From NCBI GenBank assembly GCA_018398585.1, contig JAGTTD010000005.1:7123355-7187354 (forward strand): a DNA stretch of 64,000 nucleotides, read 5' to 3'. This document shows positions 1 to 11,541 of this stretch, in pieces. The first letter of the stretch is position 1, and each line of letters starts with the position of its first letter. The position numbers and the translations under genes were made by a program. The notes under the pieces are model-generated. The model was given only the letters and a program-made list of their open reading frames with translations. It ran no database searches and was not told the origin of the DNA. Source of the DNA: Simmondsia chinensis. Lineage: Eukaryota; Streptophyta; Magnoliopsida; Caryophyllales; Simmondsiaceae.

Positions 1-528
1 ATTCCCAAACCTCACCTTAATCGAATTAGTATAATCAGCCCATGATACTAGTGTTATGTCACCCCTATTCCTCATAAATTGTTGATACCATTACAATGCT
101 AAGCCCCTTAAGTGTATAGAAGCTAATCTAACTCAATCATGTAGGGGTGTGTTATCAATCACAAAGAATTGTTGACACATATAAATCCATCCATTAACAT
201 CTTCTCCATAAAACAAAGGAAAGTCGATCTTACCCAAACGAGTAAGGTAAGCATTGTTACCCCCAGCTGGAGCTGCTGGAGCTTCAGGCGTAGCTCGATT
301 CACCACTGGAGAGTTGGAGCCCCCTTCCCCTGTTGCTCCTCTATCAGCTGATCGACCTTGCTGTGCAGACAAATGCATAATCAGTTCGCGAATATTTTGA
401 ACTGATGTTCTCAGCTCACGTAATTCCCCAGCTGATTGTTCCACCATTTCATTGGTGGCCCGGATCTGATTAGTAAGGGTCTCTTCGACCCTCCTAATTT
501 CAATAGCTGATCTAGTGTTGTCAGCCAT
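1..528 (-). pseudogene. Ty3/gypsy gag, N-terminal part, runs off the window
   Basis: Reading on the minus strand from the ATG at 528, the product begins MADNTRSAIE, has a coiled-coil-like stretch rich in Glu, Arg and Leu, then a Gly/Ala/Pro linker and the motif KIDFPLFYGEDVNGWIYMC, which is the start of the retrotransposon gag domain of plant Ty3/gypsy elements. The frame reaches a TGA near 133 and then clearly continues to the window edge with gag-like sequence (VRLASIHLRG, then a W-Y-Q-Q pattern), so the TGA is a lesion, plausibly CGA to TGA. The protease, RT and integrase would lie outside the window. It sits next to its own primer-binding site and LTR, as expected for the 5' end of an element on the minus strand. 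Confidence 0.85.
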
Positions 529-563
529 TACCAAGATCAATTGGCTACAGTCAGAGGATCAGA

Positions 564-575
564 GCTCTGATACCA
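564..575 (-). promoter_or_regulatory. Primer-binding site, initiator tRNA-Met type
   Basis: The minus strand reads TGGTATCAGAGC just inside the LTR, the usual complement of the 3' end of plant initiator tRNA-Met used to prime reverse transcription. One base separates it from the LTR. Confidence 0.85.
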
Positions 576-576
576 A

Positions 577-974
577 TGATGCAATTCAATTTTTCCAACC
601 AAGATCAATGTAAATTTGGATAGAATAGAAGAAAGTAGAGAAAGAAGAAAGAGAGGAGATAAGAGAAGAAGAAGATTAGATTAGAGTTTTAACATAAACC
701 CTAACAAATACATCATTTGCCTTATATAGTAGTTGAAATATCTAATTAATGGCTGAAAATAACAGAAAATAGCTAAAAATAGAAAGAAAAAACAAAAATA
801 CTCAAGAAATATGGTACCTAGCCGATCACGTGCTCTACATGTGACGTCCAGCGGTTAGGGCTCGTGCCAAGCGCGAGCGCTTCTTAACTCCCCATCACCT
901 GCCTCTCACGTGATCCCCCTAAATTTCCCGCCAAAAATTACACTACAAATTCTAGTCAAAATTGTAGTGTAACA
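577..974 (-). repeat. 5' LTR of the gypsy element
   Basis: This 398-bp block starts TGTTAC and ends GCATCA on the minus strand (TG...CA), lies directly against the primer-binding site, and carries a TATA-like box (minus strand CTATATAAGG, near 722-731). Its outer edge at 974/975 cuts into LINE sequence, so the element inserted into that LINE. The expected 5-bp target duplication at 975-979 (CCTCC) cannot be tested because the other end is outside the window. Confidence 0.8.
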
Positions 975-975
975 C

Positions 976-1697
976 CTCCACCACACCTAGCATCGAAGAT
1001 GTCAAGAATGGTTCGGAGCCCATACCGAAAAAGGAGTGTTTTAGATACTTGGGTTCCAAAGTACAATAGGATGGCAAAGTTGACGAAGATATTAACAAGC
1101 GCATTAAAGTAGGCTAGCATAAATAGAGGTTGGCCTCTGCGATATTTTGTGATAGAAAGTTCATGTTAAAGAGAAGGGAAAATACTGTAAGACAGTTGTG
1201 AGACTGGGTATGACATATAGTGCAGAGTGTTGGCCAATGAAACTGCACCACACGCAGAAAATGAAGGTGGCAAAGATGAGGATGCTGCGGTAGATGTATG
1301 GACACACAAAGAATGATAGGATCAGAAATGATGTCATCAGAAGCAAATTGGGCGTGGCCCCAATCGAGGATAAATTGAAGAAGCAACGTTTGTGGTGATT
1401 TGGGCATGTTAGGAGGAGACCGACCACTACCCCTGTCAAGAGATACAACAACTCCATACTACAATAGGGAGGAGAGAGAGAGGCAGGCCAAAAAATAGAG
1501 GAATGGAGACGATCCGAACGACTTCACTTATCTAAACCTACACGAGGAGATGAACTTAGATAGAGCATAATGGAGGGCTATCATAGAGGTAGCCAAAGTT
1601 GTGGTTTAGAATTAAGAAGCATATTTTACCTAGCATCTAGTGCCCTTAGGCTATTAGGTATATCCCTTCCCCAGTCGAGGCACTGGGTTTATTACTG
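976..1697 (+). mobile_element. RTE-type LINE, 3' part, degenerate (L1)
   Basis: From 976 the sequence aligns by eye with the reverse-transcriptase C-terminal part of the better preserved LINE at 41757-43599: the same order of a lysine/arginine-rich stretch, a Met-Arg-Met-Leu-Arg motif, a DK(L/I)[14 protein letters not shown] segment and a GRGRPK-like segment, with many stops and frameshifts. It ends in a shortened 3' tail that still has CCTT...GAGGCACTGGGTTT. The gypsy LTR at 577-974 interrupts its 5' side. It encodes no intact protein. Confidence 0.8.
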
Positions 1698-1712
1698 TAT
1701 GCTTAATTAGGA

Positions 1713-1930
1713 GGGATAAGGGTAAAGAGGGAAAAATAAGTTATTTTTATTTGACAATTGGGCAAAAAGATAAGAGTAAAAAAGTTATAGTTAAAATAAG
1801 GATCAAATTGTCCATAATTGTTTTAAAATTACCCTGTCAGTTTTTACCTTCCAATTTAGAGTTGAAAAAATAGGACAAAAGGGGGTAATAGAAGGTAAAA
1901 AACTTACCCTCCATTACCTTTATTTATCCC
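1713..1930. mobile_element. Small fold-back (MITE-like) element
   Basis: The left end GGGATAAGGGTAAAGAGGG is mirrored at the right end by TTACCTTTATTTATCCC, giving imperfect terminal inverted repeats around an AT-rich core of about 218 bp with no coding sequence. No clear target duplication is seen. The family is not recognised. Confidence 0.5.
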
Positions 1931-1979
1931 TAAAAAATTTTATTAAACAGATGTAAGGATTTTGCCCTCATTGCTTTTG

Positions 1980-2632
1980 GGGTAATTTTTTAAAATAGCA
2001 CGTTTGATAATTTTTATTCCTAAAGCTGCACGCGAAAATTACCAAGATAGCACGTGAAAATTTGAAATTAACAAAACAGTACGCCCAGTCAGCGTGCCAC
2101 GTGGCAGACATGCCACATCAGCATGGACATTTTGGTCATTTTATATTTTTAAAAATTAAAAAAGAAGTTTTTTTCCCTTTTTGTGCCTACGGTAAATTTC
2201 CACTAAAATATAAAGCGAAAAGTAATTGCCTAAATTTTTAGTATTGTATTATATAGATATTATTATTTAATATACATAAATTTATCAAATTTTTAAAAAA
2301 ATATTGTCCAAAAAAAGTACATTTACTATTTTTATTATTGTTAAATATCGAAATTTATAGGTTATATTGAAAAGAAAATTTTATAACACCATAAATAAAA
2401 TATTTATACAATACCATAGAAAAAATTTAGCCAATTATATTTCTTTTTATATTTTTGTAAAAATTTACCGCATAAGTTAAAAAAAAAAAAAAAACACAAT
2501 GTTCCCTTTTTTTTCATTTTTAAAAATATAAAATGACTAAAATGCCCCTACATAATATTTTGGTAATTTTAAATTTTTGTGTGCTATTTTGGGAATAAAA
2601 ATAACAAAACATGCTATTTTGAAAAATTACCC
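1980..2632. mobile_element. Fold-back MITE with flanking duplication
   Basis: The ends are long inverted repeats: left GGGTAATTTTTTAAAATAGC, and right, read on the other strand, GGGTAATTTTTCAAAATAGC; both arms continue through further matching blocks (for example TCATTTTATATTTTTAAAAA). TTGCTTTT occurs at 1971-1978 and again at 2633-2640, directly outside the repeat, so this is a real insertion. An 8-bp duplication fits hAT; a 9-bp one with one mismatch would fit a Mutator-like element. There is no coding capacity. Confidence 0.75.
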
Positions 2633-2719
2633 TTGCTTTTATCTCTTTACCTCGTTGCCGAAACAGAGGGTTAGTGCGCGCTACCCACACCTTCCCTTTA
2701 GCCCTTTTTTCCCACTATG

Positions 2720-3340
2720 GATGGCAACGGGTTAGGTGTGGGTCAGGTTTGCCTTCATCTAGATCCAACCCAGAAAAAACTCGATCCAATTCAAATTGAA
2801 AAAAAAAAACCATTTATTTCATAAACATTTCAATCCAAATTGAAGTCCGTCAGGTGGAATGGATACCTGACCCAAATCTATAATCCGTTTAAATTATAAA
2901 ATAAGTTAAAATATTGCAATATAATATTAATATATTAACAATAATAACGTAATAATAATAATAACTCAAAAGCTAATATTTGGACAAATCACTATATATT
3001 TTTCCTTTTCATTTAATATGTATAAATATAATATTAGATAATCATTCAAATATCTCTTAACAAGAATCATTATATATAAATTGTTAAATCATAGTTCCAT
3101 AAAGAATATTATACTGCCAAAACAAATTTCAAAATGTTAACACAATGAAAAAGATGTTAGAATATGATCGGATATGTTAAAACTTAGAATTTAGTAATTT
3201 TAAAATTTTTCCTACCTTAAAAATAATTTTGGGTTGGATTTGGGTCAGGTATGGATTGGATTTGATATCATCCAAAGTCGACTTGACCCAAAACCCATTT
3301 ATCAACATCCAAATCCATTGAAAACCCATTTTTTGCATCC
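2720..3340. repeat. Degenerate non-autonomous DNA element, hAT-like look
   Basis: The block begins GGATGGCAACGGGTTAGG and ends with several repeats of the form ACCCATTT...CCAAATCC. Both halves contain GGGTCAGG and CCAACCC-like words in opposite orientation, as in non-autonomous hAT elements of plants. Terminal repeats are too degenerate to fix the ends and no duplication is visible. Confidence 0.35.
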
Positions 3341-4359
3341 AAATCCATCATAAATAATTCAAGGGTGTGTTTGGTTTAGCTTATTTCAGCTTTTCTTTTT
3401 TCAATTTATCTGTTTCAATAAGATTTGTCCATTTAAGATCTGTATATTTTTACAGTGAATTGTGTGGTTGTGCTGTGCAGAAAGATCTTTTTACAAAATA
3501 AAGTATTCGGATACAAGTTTAAAAAAAGAACTTATATATTATAATCACAAAAGTTACTTAATAATATAAATTAATAATAATAGTAGGTACAAGAAAATCA
3601 TGATAATAATTGGTTATGGTAGTGAAGAGTGATGAATATAGCAACCTATGGGTGTAAAAAAGGTGGTAGTAGGTAGGAGTAGTGATAACAAGTAAAAGTA
3701 TGTGATATTGGTGAAGATTTAATGTTAATATAGTCTATTTAAAGTAATTATTTTGAAATAAACTGTGAAAAAGATCCAGTTTTGCATCTTTTTCTACTTA
3801 GTTATAAAACAACTTTTTTATCATTGTATTTAAACTGTAAAAAAGATGTAAACAGATCTTTTCTACCAACCAAATGCAAGCCGTGCAATCAACTAGATCT
3901 TTTTCACAGCTTTAAGCCGATAAATTCAAGTGCAATTACCGTTCCGACTTCCCACCCTTTTCTCCATTCTTCCCTTCCATCCCACTCCACCCTCTCCCCT
4001 TCATTATTCTCACCAAAATAACAAACAGCCAAAAAAGCTAAAACAAAAGCCCAAATTGGAACCCTTTCCTTATCTTCTCCCGCATACTCAACAAACCCCT
4101 TTCCATATTCCCTCTATTTTTGTTTATTCACTACCTAATCACAATCCCCATTTTTATATCTCCACAATTTTGCGACAACACAGTGCCACAAAGACGATCT
4201 CATCGGAATCAAACTTGATAAGAGTAAGATATACGCAGCCTTACTCTGTAGACGGGCTATTTGATTATGTAGGTATGAATTTGAATTTTGAATTTCAATT
4301 ACAATTCCAATCCATTGTGGTTGAATGAATGTGAAATCATTTTGAATTCAAACAAGGCC
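3341..4359. other. Spacer and presumed promoter/5' leader of the GT14-like gene
   Basis: The sequence is AT-rich and carries no gene. It opens with GGGTGTGTTTGG, a word common at ends of plant DNA elements, and has scattered inverted words around AAGATC. The last 350 bases become pyrimidine-rich (CCCTTTTCTCCATTCTTCCC), typical of a plant 5' leader. No TATA box could be assigned with confidence. Confidence 0.4.
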
Positions 4360-5790
4360 ATGTTCTCAACCCCATTTGTGCTACCCTTTGCTCTCATTCT
4401 CTCTCTCCCATTGATATTCCTCTTCACCCACCAAATCCTCCCTTCCAAACACCCCCAAATCTCTCTCTCCGACGAGCTCGACGACTTATCTCTCTTTCGT
4501 CGCGCCACCCTCGCCTCAACCACCCGATCCCCCTCTGTCTTCCACCTTGGATCCGCCAATCTCCGGCCCAAAATCGCCTTCCTCTTCCTCACCAACACCC
4601 ATCTCCCTTTCTCCCCTCTCTGGGAGAAATACTTCAACGGGTCTAACGGCCTTTACAACATCTACGTTCACGTTGATCCCGCCAAGGGCATGAAGACCCG
4701 CCTCACCGGCGTGTTTTCCGGCAAGGTGATGTAAGATTAATCTTTTGTTCATGATAGAAAGTGTAACACCAAATTAAACACGAGTAATCGGAATGTATTA
4801 TTTGAATATGTGATTACCGGCGGTTAAGATTGAGATACAATCCCTTTTACCTAGAATGACATCCATCAATACAAAAAAGAGAAGAGATGATAAAGTTCTC
4901 CGGACATAAAGATGAATAAAAAAAAGTTAATCATCAAGGTACGAAAGAGGTGGTCTAGACTCTAGACCAATATTCGGACCTAACCATTCAATTCCCCTTT
5001 TGTAATCTATCTCAGGTGCATATGTCACAATGGGTCTAATGCACTATATAGCTAGATTTGGACTTGGTTTATATCATAATGTATCAGACTTTCGTTATTA
5101 TAACAGGTGATTCCGAGTAAGACAACAGAGCGCGCCTCCCCGACACTGATCTCTGCCGAGCGCCGTCTTCTAGCCACCGCGCTCCTTGACGACCTCGCCA
5201 ACGTCTACTTCGCCCTTCTTTCGCAACATTGCATCCCCCTCCATTCCTTCCGCTTCACATACGATACCCTTTTCCCTTCTTACTCCTCCATTAACCCCTT
5301 TCGACCCCATTTCAAGAGCTTCATTGAAATCCTTGATAACGAGACCACCCTCCCGGACCGGTACGACGCACGTGGGAAAGGCGTGATGTTGCCTGAGGTT
5401 CGGTTTGATCAGTTTCGGGTTGGGTCCCAGTTCTTTATCTTGACCCGGAAACATGCGTTAATGGTGATTAGAGATAGGAGATTATGGAGGAAGTTTAGGT
5501 TGCCATGTTTGAACGTGGATTCTTGTTATCCGGAGGAGCATTACTTTCCTACTTTGTTATCAATGGAGGATTCGGAGGGGTGTATGCATTATACGCTTAC
5601 ACATGTCAACTGGACGGATAGTACGGGCGGACACCCGCATACATACCGACCGGAGGAGGTGTCATCGGAGCTGATTTTGCGGTTGCGGGAGTCAAATTCG
5701 ACGTACTTGTATTTGTTTGCTAGGAAGTTCTCGCCAGATTGCTTGGAGCCGTTGATAGATTTGGCAGATGACATTATTTTTCGTGACTGA
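4360..5790 (+). CDS. GT14 / DUF266-type glycosyltransferase-like protein
   Basis: Two exons, 4360-4725 and 5107-5790, join in phase 0 to give about 349 residues. The start MFSTPFVLPF is chosen because a hydrophobic signal-anchor of about 20 residues (3-24) follows, as in type II Golgi membrane glycosyltransferases. The lumenal part shows family hallmarks: PKIAFLFLTNTHLPFSPLWE near 60-80, YNIYVHVDP, TLISAERRLLATALLDD, YFALLSQHCIPLHSF, VGSQFFILTRKHA, DSCYPEEHYFPTLL, THVNWTD and a C-terminal FARKFSPDCL. These are typical of plant proteins with the core-2/I-branching (Branch) domain of family GT14. Some relatives (GLCAT14) add glucuronic acid to arabinogalactan proteins, but the activity of this branch is not settled, so the substrate is left open. 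The donor is GTGATG; a stronger-looking GTAAG 5 bases downstream would cause a stop. A SINE lies 58 bp after the stop codon. Confidence 0.9.
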
Positions 5791-5848
5791 ACTCACCATA
5801 AGGTAAGCTCAATCAGTTCAATTGGTTCTATTTCAAATTTTCTTTTAG

Positions 5849-6099
5849 TACAACACCACCACTACATCCAGTGCTTCAAGGGCTCCTGTTAACAGGGGTC
5901 TGGGGGTGGATGTACGCAACCTTACCCCTTCAGGGTGTAACTCTGCCGAGAAGTTGTTTCCGAGAACTCCCACCCTTATAGGGTTGGCAACACGAGGACT
6001 TCCCAAGAGGTCACTAATCTTGGTACTATTCTCGCTCAAGCACACTTAATTTCAGAGTTCTAATGGGATCCGGTGTATTAGTGCCTCGTAAATGAACCC
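5849..6099 (-). mobile_element. 5S rRNA-derived SINE, subfamily A (S1)
   Basis: On the minus strand the element starts GGGTTCATTTACGAGG, runs into CACCGGATCCCATTAGAAC and the rest of a 5S rRNA-like head (box-C-like block degenerate), then CCAACCCTATAAGG and the LINE-type tail with GGGGTAAGGTTGCGTACATC and GAGCCCTTGAAGCACTGG. It ends in a GTGGTGGTGTTG-like repeat. Target duplications of 17 bp, TTCAAATTTTCTTTTAG (5832-5848) and TTCAAATTATCTTTTAG (6100-6116), differ at one base. It lies where the 3' UTR of the GT14-like gene would be, opposite in sense. Confidence 0.85.
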
Positions 6100-6116
6100 T
6101 TCAAATTATCTTTTAG

Positions 6117-7711
6117 GAACCGGCTATTTGGACTAGCTTGCTTGTAGTTACTTGACTAGTTCTCGTTTTGGCCTCTCTGCTTAAAGATATTTAGTTATTG
6201 GACATGTTAATAGAGCTCAATACCTATAGCTTACATTAATATAATTCATATATAAGGTATAAGGGGATTTATGTTATTTCCATTTATCTAACATTCACGC
6301 TTCGAAGGCCAATGATATTCGAGCATGAAGGAGTATAAAATAATTCACGATCTTAAACCCGTATAGTTACTTTTCATAACATGTAAGTTTTTCTACATAT
6401 AAAAGAGTAGGTTCTATTTGGCTACAGGTAAATAGGTAAAGAAAGCGAAGAATAATGAGTAGAGTAAAAACTTCAAGAAATTCAAGCCTCCTTTGGTTGT
6501 TAGAAAGTACACGGGGAAGTCCAATTTATGAAAAGTGGCAATTTAACCTCTTGTTGGTTGTTAAAAAGTAAGCAGAATACGAGAAAATGGAAATACAACC
6601 TTTGTTTTTGACTGGCCTTCCAAAGAAGTTGTATTTCCAATTCTAACAATCAGATACTCTATATCTACCTCTTGAGAAGTTTACACATAAATTTAATTAT
6701 TGAAAATACACATTCACATAAAAATTTAATTTATGTGACAAAACAAAGTTTTAAACAATTTTAAGTGTATTTTAACTAAACTCTTTGTATCTTTACTCCT
6801 CTTCACATGACCAAATATTATATATCAAATGAGGTTACATCCCAAAATTAATTGACAATAGCTAGAGTAGTTCCCCTAGTATATAAATTAGTATTTTTTA
6901 GGACTTGCTACTGATGTGGGACACTTTTTTTAGCACTTTTTGGGCTGTATGTATTATTTTTAGTTTTAAAAAACTAATTTAGGAAAAAATTAGTTTTGAG
7001 AAAAAATAATAGTTTAGGAATAAAGCCAAAGACTTATTTAAAATAGACCGTTTTTCTAATAGGTGGTTATGTATCTTTTAAGATTGACTAATTCTTAACG
7101 ACCACTTATTTTGGTACAATTTTTAAAAAAGTTAGTTACTTAAAAATGAAATTATTTTTAACTAGTTGTTATGAAAATTTGATAGAAAAATCAACTAAAA
7201 AGAAACATTTATTAGAACATAAAACCAATCTTAGGCCTTTATTCATCAGTTTAAACATTTGGAAAAGTTGGCTCCTTGATAGCGGTAATGTTAATTTCAA
7301 TAGACGCTATCCCACCAGTCACTCCTATTATTAGTAGCATTATTTTGAGTGAAGCCTTTGGCCCAGTAACAGAGTTTATTTGAACAGTTGAAGTTGGTAC
7401 AATGATTTACGGTTACATGTAGAGTCTTAATAGTTTTAAAGATTAATTGGTTTTTATAGACAAAATAATAATAGAGGAGAGAGATGGACACCAACTCACA
7501 AGAGGAAAAGTTTGACTGCACCAGGAGGGCCTTTGCAATATGATCTCATGGATTTTATTTGTTGGTAGGACTATTCCTATATTGGCCATTCTTCACTAAA
7601 GAAGTTGTTTTGGTCTGTTTCAGACTCTAAATATGGTGTAGCTAGATCTGCTAGAGTATCATACTCAAGTCTGATAATCGAAGATAAAATACAAAGCTAA
7701 ATTTTCAAAGA
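6117..7711. other. AT-rich spacer without a gene
   Basis: No open frame here resembles a protein. A hairpin at 6589-6638 pairs GGAAATACAACCTTTG with CAAAGAAGTTGTATTTCC. The words TTTGGTTGTTAGAAAGTA and TTGGTTGTTAAAAAGTA repeat about 65 bp apart nearby, which suggests an old unclassified repeat. Confidence 0.4.
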
Positions 7712-8290
7712 CTACAATAACAACAAACTCAATGCCTCAAAGGCTCCCACATAAGCAGAGTCTTTCGGAGAGGGATGTACGCAGCCTTACCCCTTTAGTG
7801 TGCTACCCTGAAGGAACGCTGTGTCCGAGGACCTTCAACCTGAGGAGCATGAAAGCATAAAAGCATAAGAGCAAAAACACGGCACAAGGCAAGCATAAAG
7901 CAATAATAGGCAAATAGATTAAATAAAACAGCTCCTAGCCATATCAAGTACACCAAATGGCAATCATATAAGCCTAGGGACACTAGTGTTAGCCAGAATA
8001 TGCTCCTGTATTCTAAGCCGCTACGTTGGCTGCCCCCTTGCTAGTCTTCCACTGAGTTCTATCTAAGGTCATCTCTTTCCGTAGGTCTAGGTGGGTGAGG
8101 TCATGTCGGAGCGTCTCCAACCATCTCTTCTTTGGCCTTCCTCTCCCTCTCCTACCGAGCGTAGTATAGAGTTGTTCACATCTCTTAATTGGAGCTATGC
8201 TCGGTCTCCTCCTGTCTCCTCCTAACATGTCCAAACCACCTCAATGTTGCTACCTCAATTTATTCTCCATCTGGACCATGCCCAGTTTGC
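7712..8290 (-). mobile_element. RTE-type LINE, 3' end, 5'-truncated (L2)
   Basis: Minus strand. The stretch 8013-8234 encodes the C-terminal end of the LINE reverse transcriptase protein ([20 protein letters not shown], then RWLETLRHDLTHL), matching the other LINEs in the window. It is followed by the 3' UTR with the shared tail (GGGGTAAGGCTGCGTACATC, GGAGCCTTTGAGGCATTGAG) ending in TTGTTGTTATTG at 7712. The 5' side is lost near 8290, the usual result of incomplete reverse transcription. No target duplication was found. Confidence 0.85.
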
Positions 8291-9909
8291 CTCTTATAAT
8301 AAATAAATTAAGTGACTGTGACTGTTAAGGATTGCATTATGGGCATATTCTACAATTAGGAACACAACTCATTGCGAGGAGGGTATACAATAGGCACACA
8401 CTTTGTCTAATCACTTGGAATTCAATAAATTTTTGCTAGATATTGTTGGCCTAACATATAATTTTAGCAATTATATATCATATTAGCACTTTAAACAAAA
8501 ATTCATCGGATTCTAACAAAAGAAGTTAGTTAGATTTAAATAAAAGATACCTATATATTATCAAAATTATGTATACATCAACATCTTTTGGCAAAACGTC
8601 AATATATTGTTGTAAACATGTTATAGGTCAGCAGTTTTCAACAAATAGTCATAAAACTCTAACCATAGTACCTAAGTGACAAAATTTTTAAATTATTTTC
8701 ACGGGTTTGTATGTACTTTAGCATAAGTGCTAGCTGTTTTTACCTATATATTTCAATTGTTTCATCCCCTTGGATCCCATCTAATACCTATGTATATTTG
8801 TGGTACCGCCTTAACGTGATGTTCATTTTTCTATTGCATTGTTGTCTACAGAGAGTGAAAGGGAATCTCCCACCGGCACTAAGAAACGTCGCAACTGTAA
8901 ATAAACGTGTTCCAAAAGTTACAGTGCCCCCCCTGAACCGGCCACCCTACCAAAGGGTGAAGCGGTGGCGCAGCCAGTGGTGCAGCCATGGTGTGGCGGT
9001 GGACTGACCCAGATGGTGGTTTGACTTGTAAGTGTGGCTGTATATAAGAAAACAAAGACCCCCATCTCCATTGTTATCTCCTTGTTTATATTTTGTACTG
9101 TGTACTTGTAATTTTGTAAGTTTAGGTGGTGCATTGTGAGTGGTCTATTTGTGTTAAGGACTCTGTATATGGGTCTAGTATAAATCTTATATAGGAGCTT
9201 TGAGAGTGAATAGTTCAATGTATAAGTCTAATAGTTATTCTACCTAATGCCATTTGATATTAGAATGGAACCGCACACGGACGCATCTCGTGTGTGTCAA
9301 TTGGACCGTAAACTTAAACATAAACAAAGGGAAAAAAAGAAGAAGTAGAATGCTTGTGAGGGAAGGAGGGAATGCTTGGCTCTTGGCTTGGAGTTGCAGG
9401 AAGAGGGATTAATTAAAGAGAGATGCTATATGTATTCGGAAAATGTATAGAATATGGCATAAAATTATTTGCTTATAAAAAGTAAGTAATCTGATGTTGT
9501 TTTATTTTGTAATTTAGTGATTTGGTGGATAGATGTATTCATAGCCTTTAGGAAATTGTCAACGACTTTTTTGATGCACCTATATGGGGATGAATGTGAT
9601 AGGTCTGTTCTAATTTGCAACTATTTGCTCTTATTTTTTGTGTTGGAAGTTGGAATATAGTTATGACTGGTGTTGCAAATGGGGTGCTTATATCGTCGAG
9701 TGGTGACTATTTTTGATGAGGATGTTTTTCGTATTTTTGGATACTTTTATTTTACTTTTTTTTTTGGTTCATTTTTTGTGTTATACACTTTGCGTGTTAG
9801 CTCGAGCCTTGCTTTCACGAGTGCGCTTTGTTCGTATTCCAAGTTCTCTCACTAATTATCGAGGAAAATGTGTCAGCTTATATAATCAAGATATCCTTCT
9901 TTCCATACT
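8291..9909. other. Spacer without a recognisable gene
   Basis: Mostly AT-rich. The part at 8850-9250 is more GC-rich and has TGTATATAAGAAAAC (9039-9053), TATA-like, followed by a T-rich stretch, which could be part of an old LTR, but no partner LTR, primer site or duplication was found. Short open frames here show no known motif. Confidence 0.35.
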
Positions 9910-10050
9910 TCTCAGGTTGGGGGTCTTCGGAAACAGTCTCTCGTCAGGATATCACCCTGAAGGGGTAAGGCTGTGTATACCCCACTCCTCCCAGACCCTG
10001 CTTACGTAGGAGCCTTTGTGGCATTGGGTTTGTTGGTGGTGGTGGTGGTG
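9910..10050 (+). mobile_element. RTE LINE/SINE 3' tail fragment
   Basis: Plus strand: TCAGGTTGGGGGTCTTCGG, AACACTGAAGGGG-like and AAGGCTGTGTATACC, then GGAGCCTTTGTGGCATTGGG and a TTGTTGGTGGTGGTGGTG end. This is the tail shared by the local LINEs and 5S SINEs. Neither a 5S head nor coding sequence precedes it, so it cannot be assigned to one or the other. Confidence 0.75.
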
Positions 10051-10789
10051 TATATTGCTAAACTGCTTTTGCTTGTTTACCATATTTGATTCACTTTGTT
10101 AACCTCTTAAATTATTGGTTGTAGCCTATCATTTAGTATGTATTATATTTTTGCTACCGTTATTGTGTCCAATATTATTCTTCACTTTTATAAGTCAATG
10201 AACATTTGCTAACATTTTTGTGCATATAGTCGAATAGTAGACGTATGTATTAGATTTTATTTAACTTTTGGTTCGTAATTTGCTAAATGCTCTGGACTTT
10301 GACATAGAAAGTATATAATAGTTTTGGTCCAGAGCTTAACAAAGTTTGTTACAACGGTTGGGCTTATTTTTTTATTTTTTATTTTATTACTAGTCCCTAT
10401 TACTTCGTAGGGTTAGTATTTAATGCTAGTGGTAGACCATGGCCAGTGAACCGAGCCGACGCGTTGGGGGCAAAGCCCCCAACAGCTAGTGCTCAAACGG
10501 CTAATAATTCTATAAATGCAAACCAAATTTTTTTATTTTATAGCAGAATAATCATTAATTTTTCTTCTCTTCCCTTCAATTTTCTCTACTCTCTAATTCT
10601 TTGCTTTCAATTTCTTAAGTTCGAATTTTTAATTGTGTTCCGCTCGTAAAAGCTTGTTAAAGTTTAAATTTTAATTTTTGCTTCGGTAAAACTAGTATTG
10701 AAATTTTATTTACTGTCATTTTTATTTACCTGCATTCCTATTTGTTATTCTTATTTCACATACTTTTATAACATTAAATTAATAATATA

Positions 10790-11541
10790 ATGGCACATGG
10801 ACTATCTTTATTTGGAGCTAGTCGATGTAGTTCTAGCTCTGCTAGACCGCCTAAAGCCCGAGAATGTGTAGTGGTAGCAATCAAGAAGAGTTGAGCTTAA
10901 TACCGATGAAAGCATTTTTTGGAACCCATCGGGTCACCTCCATACACAGACACTTCTAGTTGGGAATATGAACACAGATACAAGCAGGGTTATCCTAGTG
11001 AATCGGGTGATGCGGGTCCTAGCAACGACGAAACTGAAACTCCTGATTCTGAAAACACGAGTGCTACTAATAGAAGTCCTACTAGTCAAGTATGACAATT
11101 TTTTTACACCAGATCATGAAAATAATAAAGCATACTCTAAACTTTGTAATACTCCAAAAGCCTTCAGTCATTCACATGGTAGTGGGACCAGCACTTTAAA
11201 ACGACACCTACAAAAATCCCACCCCAACTTAAATGCAGATATATCCCAACAAACCCTCGCACAACAAGCAATTGGTGCGCTTGCAAACTTTAGGTTTACA
11301 CAACAAACTAATAAACACGAATTAATGAGATACGTTATTTCGGCTGAAAAGCCATTTACCACAAGCGAAGACCCTAGATTTGTCAGGTATTGTAAATCTG
11401 CATTAAACCCTGCCACTCAAAGGCCCCTCGCACCATTTAAAGAATTTGTAAATATGAAAAACGAGCTTCGAGAAATTTTTAAGACCAACATAAGCATGAT
11501 CCCATTGACATCTAACATATGGAAGACGAAATCCAACATAC
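10790..11541 (+). pseudogene. hAT transposase, N-terminal part with BED-type zinc finger remnant
   Basis: An ATG at 10790 opens a short Ser/Arg-rich leader. A longer open frame then carries YSKLCNTPKAFSHSHGSGTS followed by TLKRHLQKSHPN, the second half of a BED zinc finger as in plant hAT transposases, and a following domain with FVRYCKSALNP and SMIPLTSNIWKTK. Frames are broken upstream of the finger and the first cysteine pair is not intact. The gene stops abruptly at 11541, where a gypsy LTR has inserted; its continuation resumes after 17477. Upstream, TCTATAAATGC (10509-10519) could be its old TATA box. Confidence 0.8.

Noticed and set aside
1114..1457. Two hydrophobic minus-strand frames of 97-98 codons
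   Set aside because: Antisense of the LINE remnant at 976-1697.
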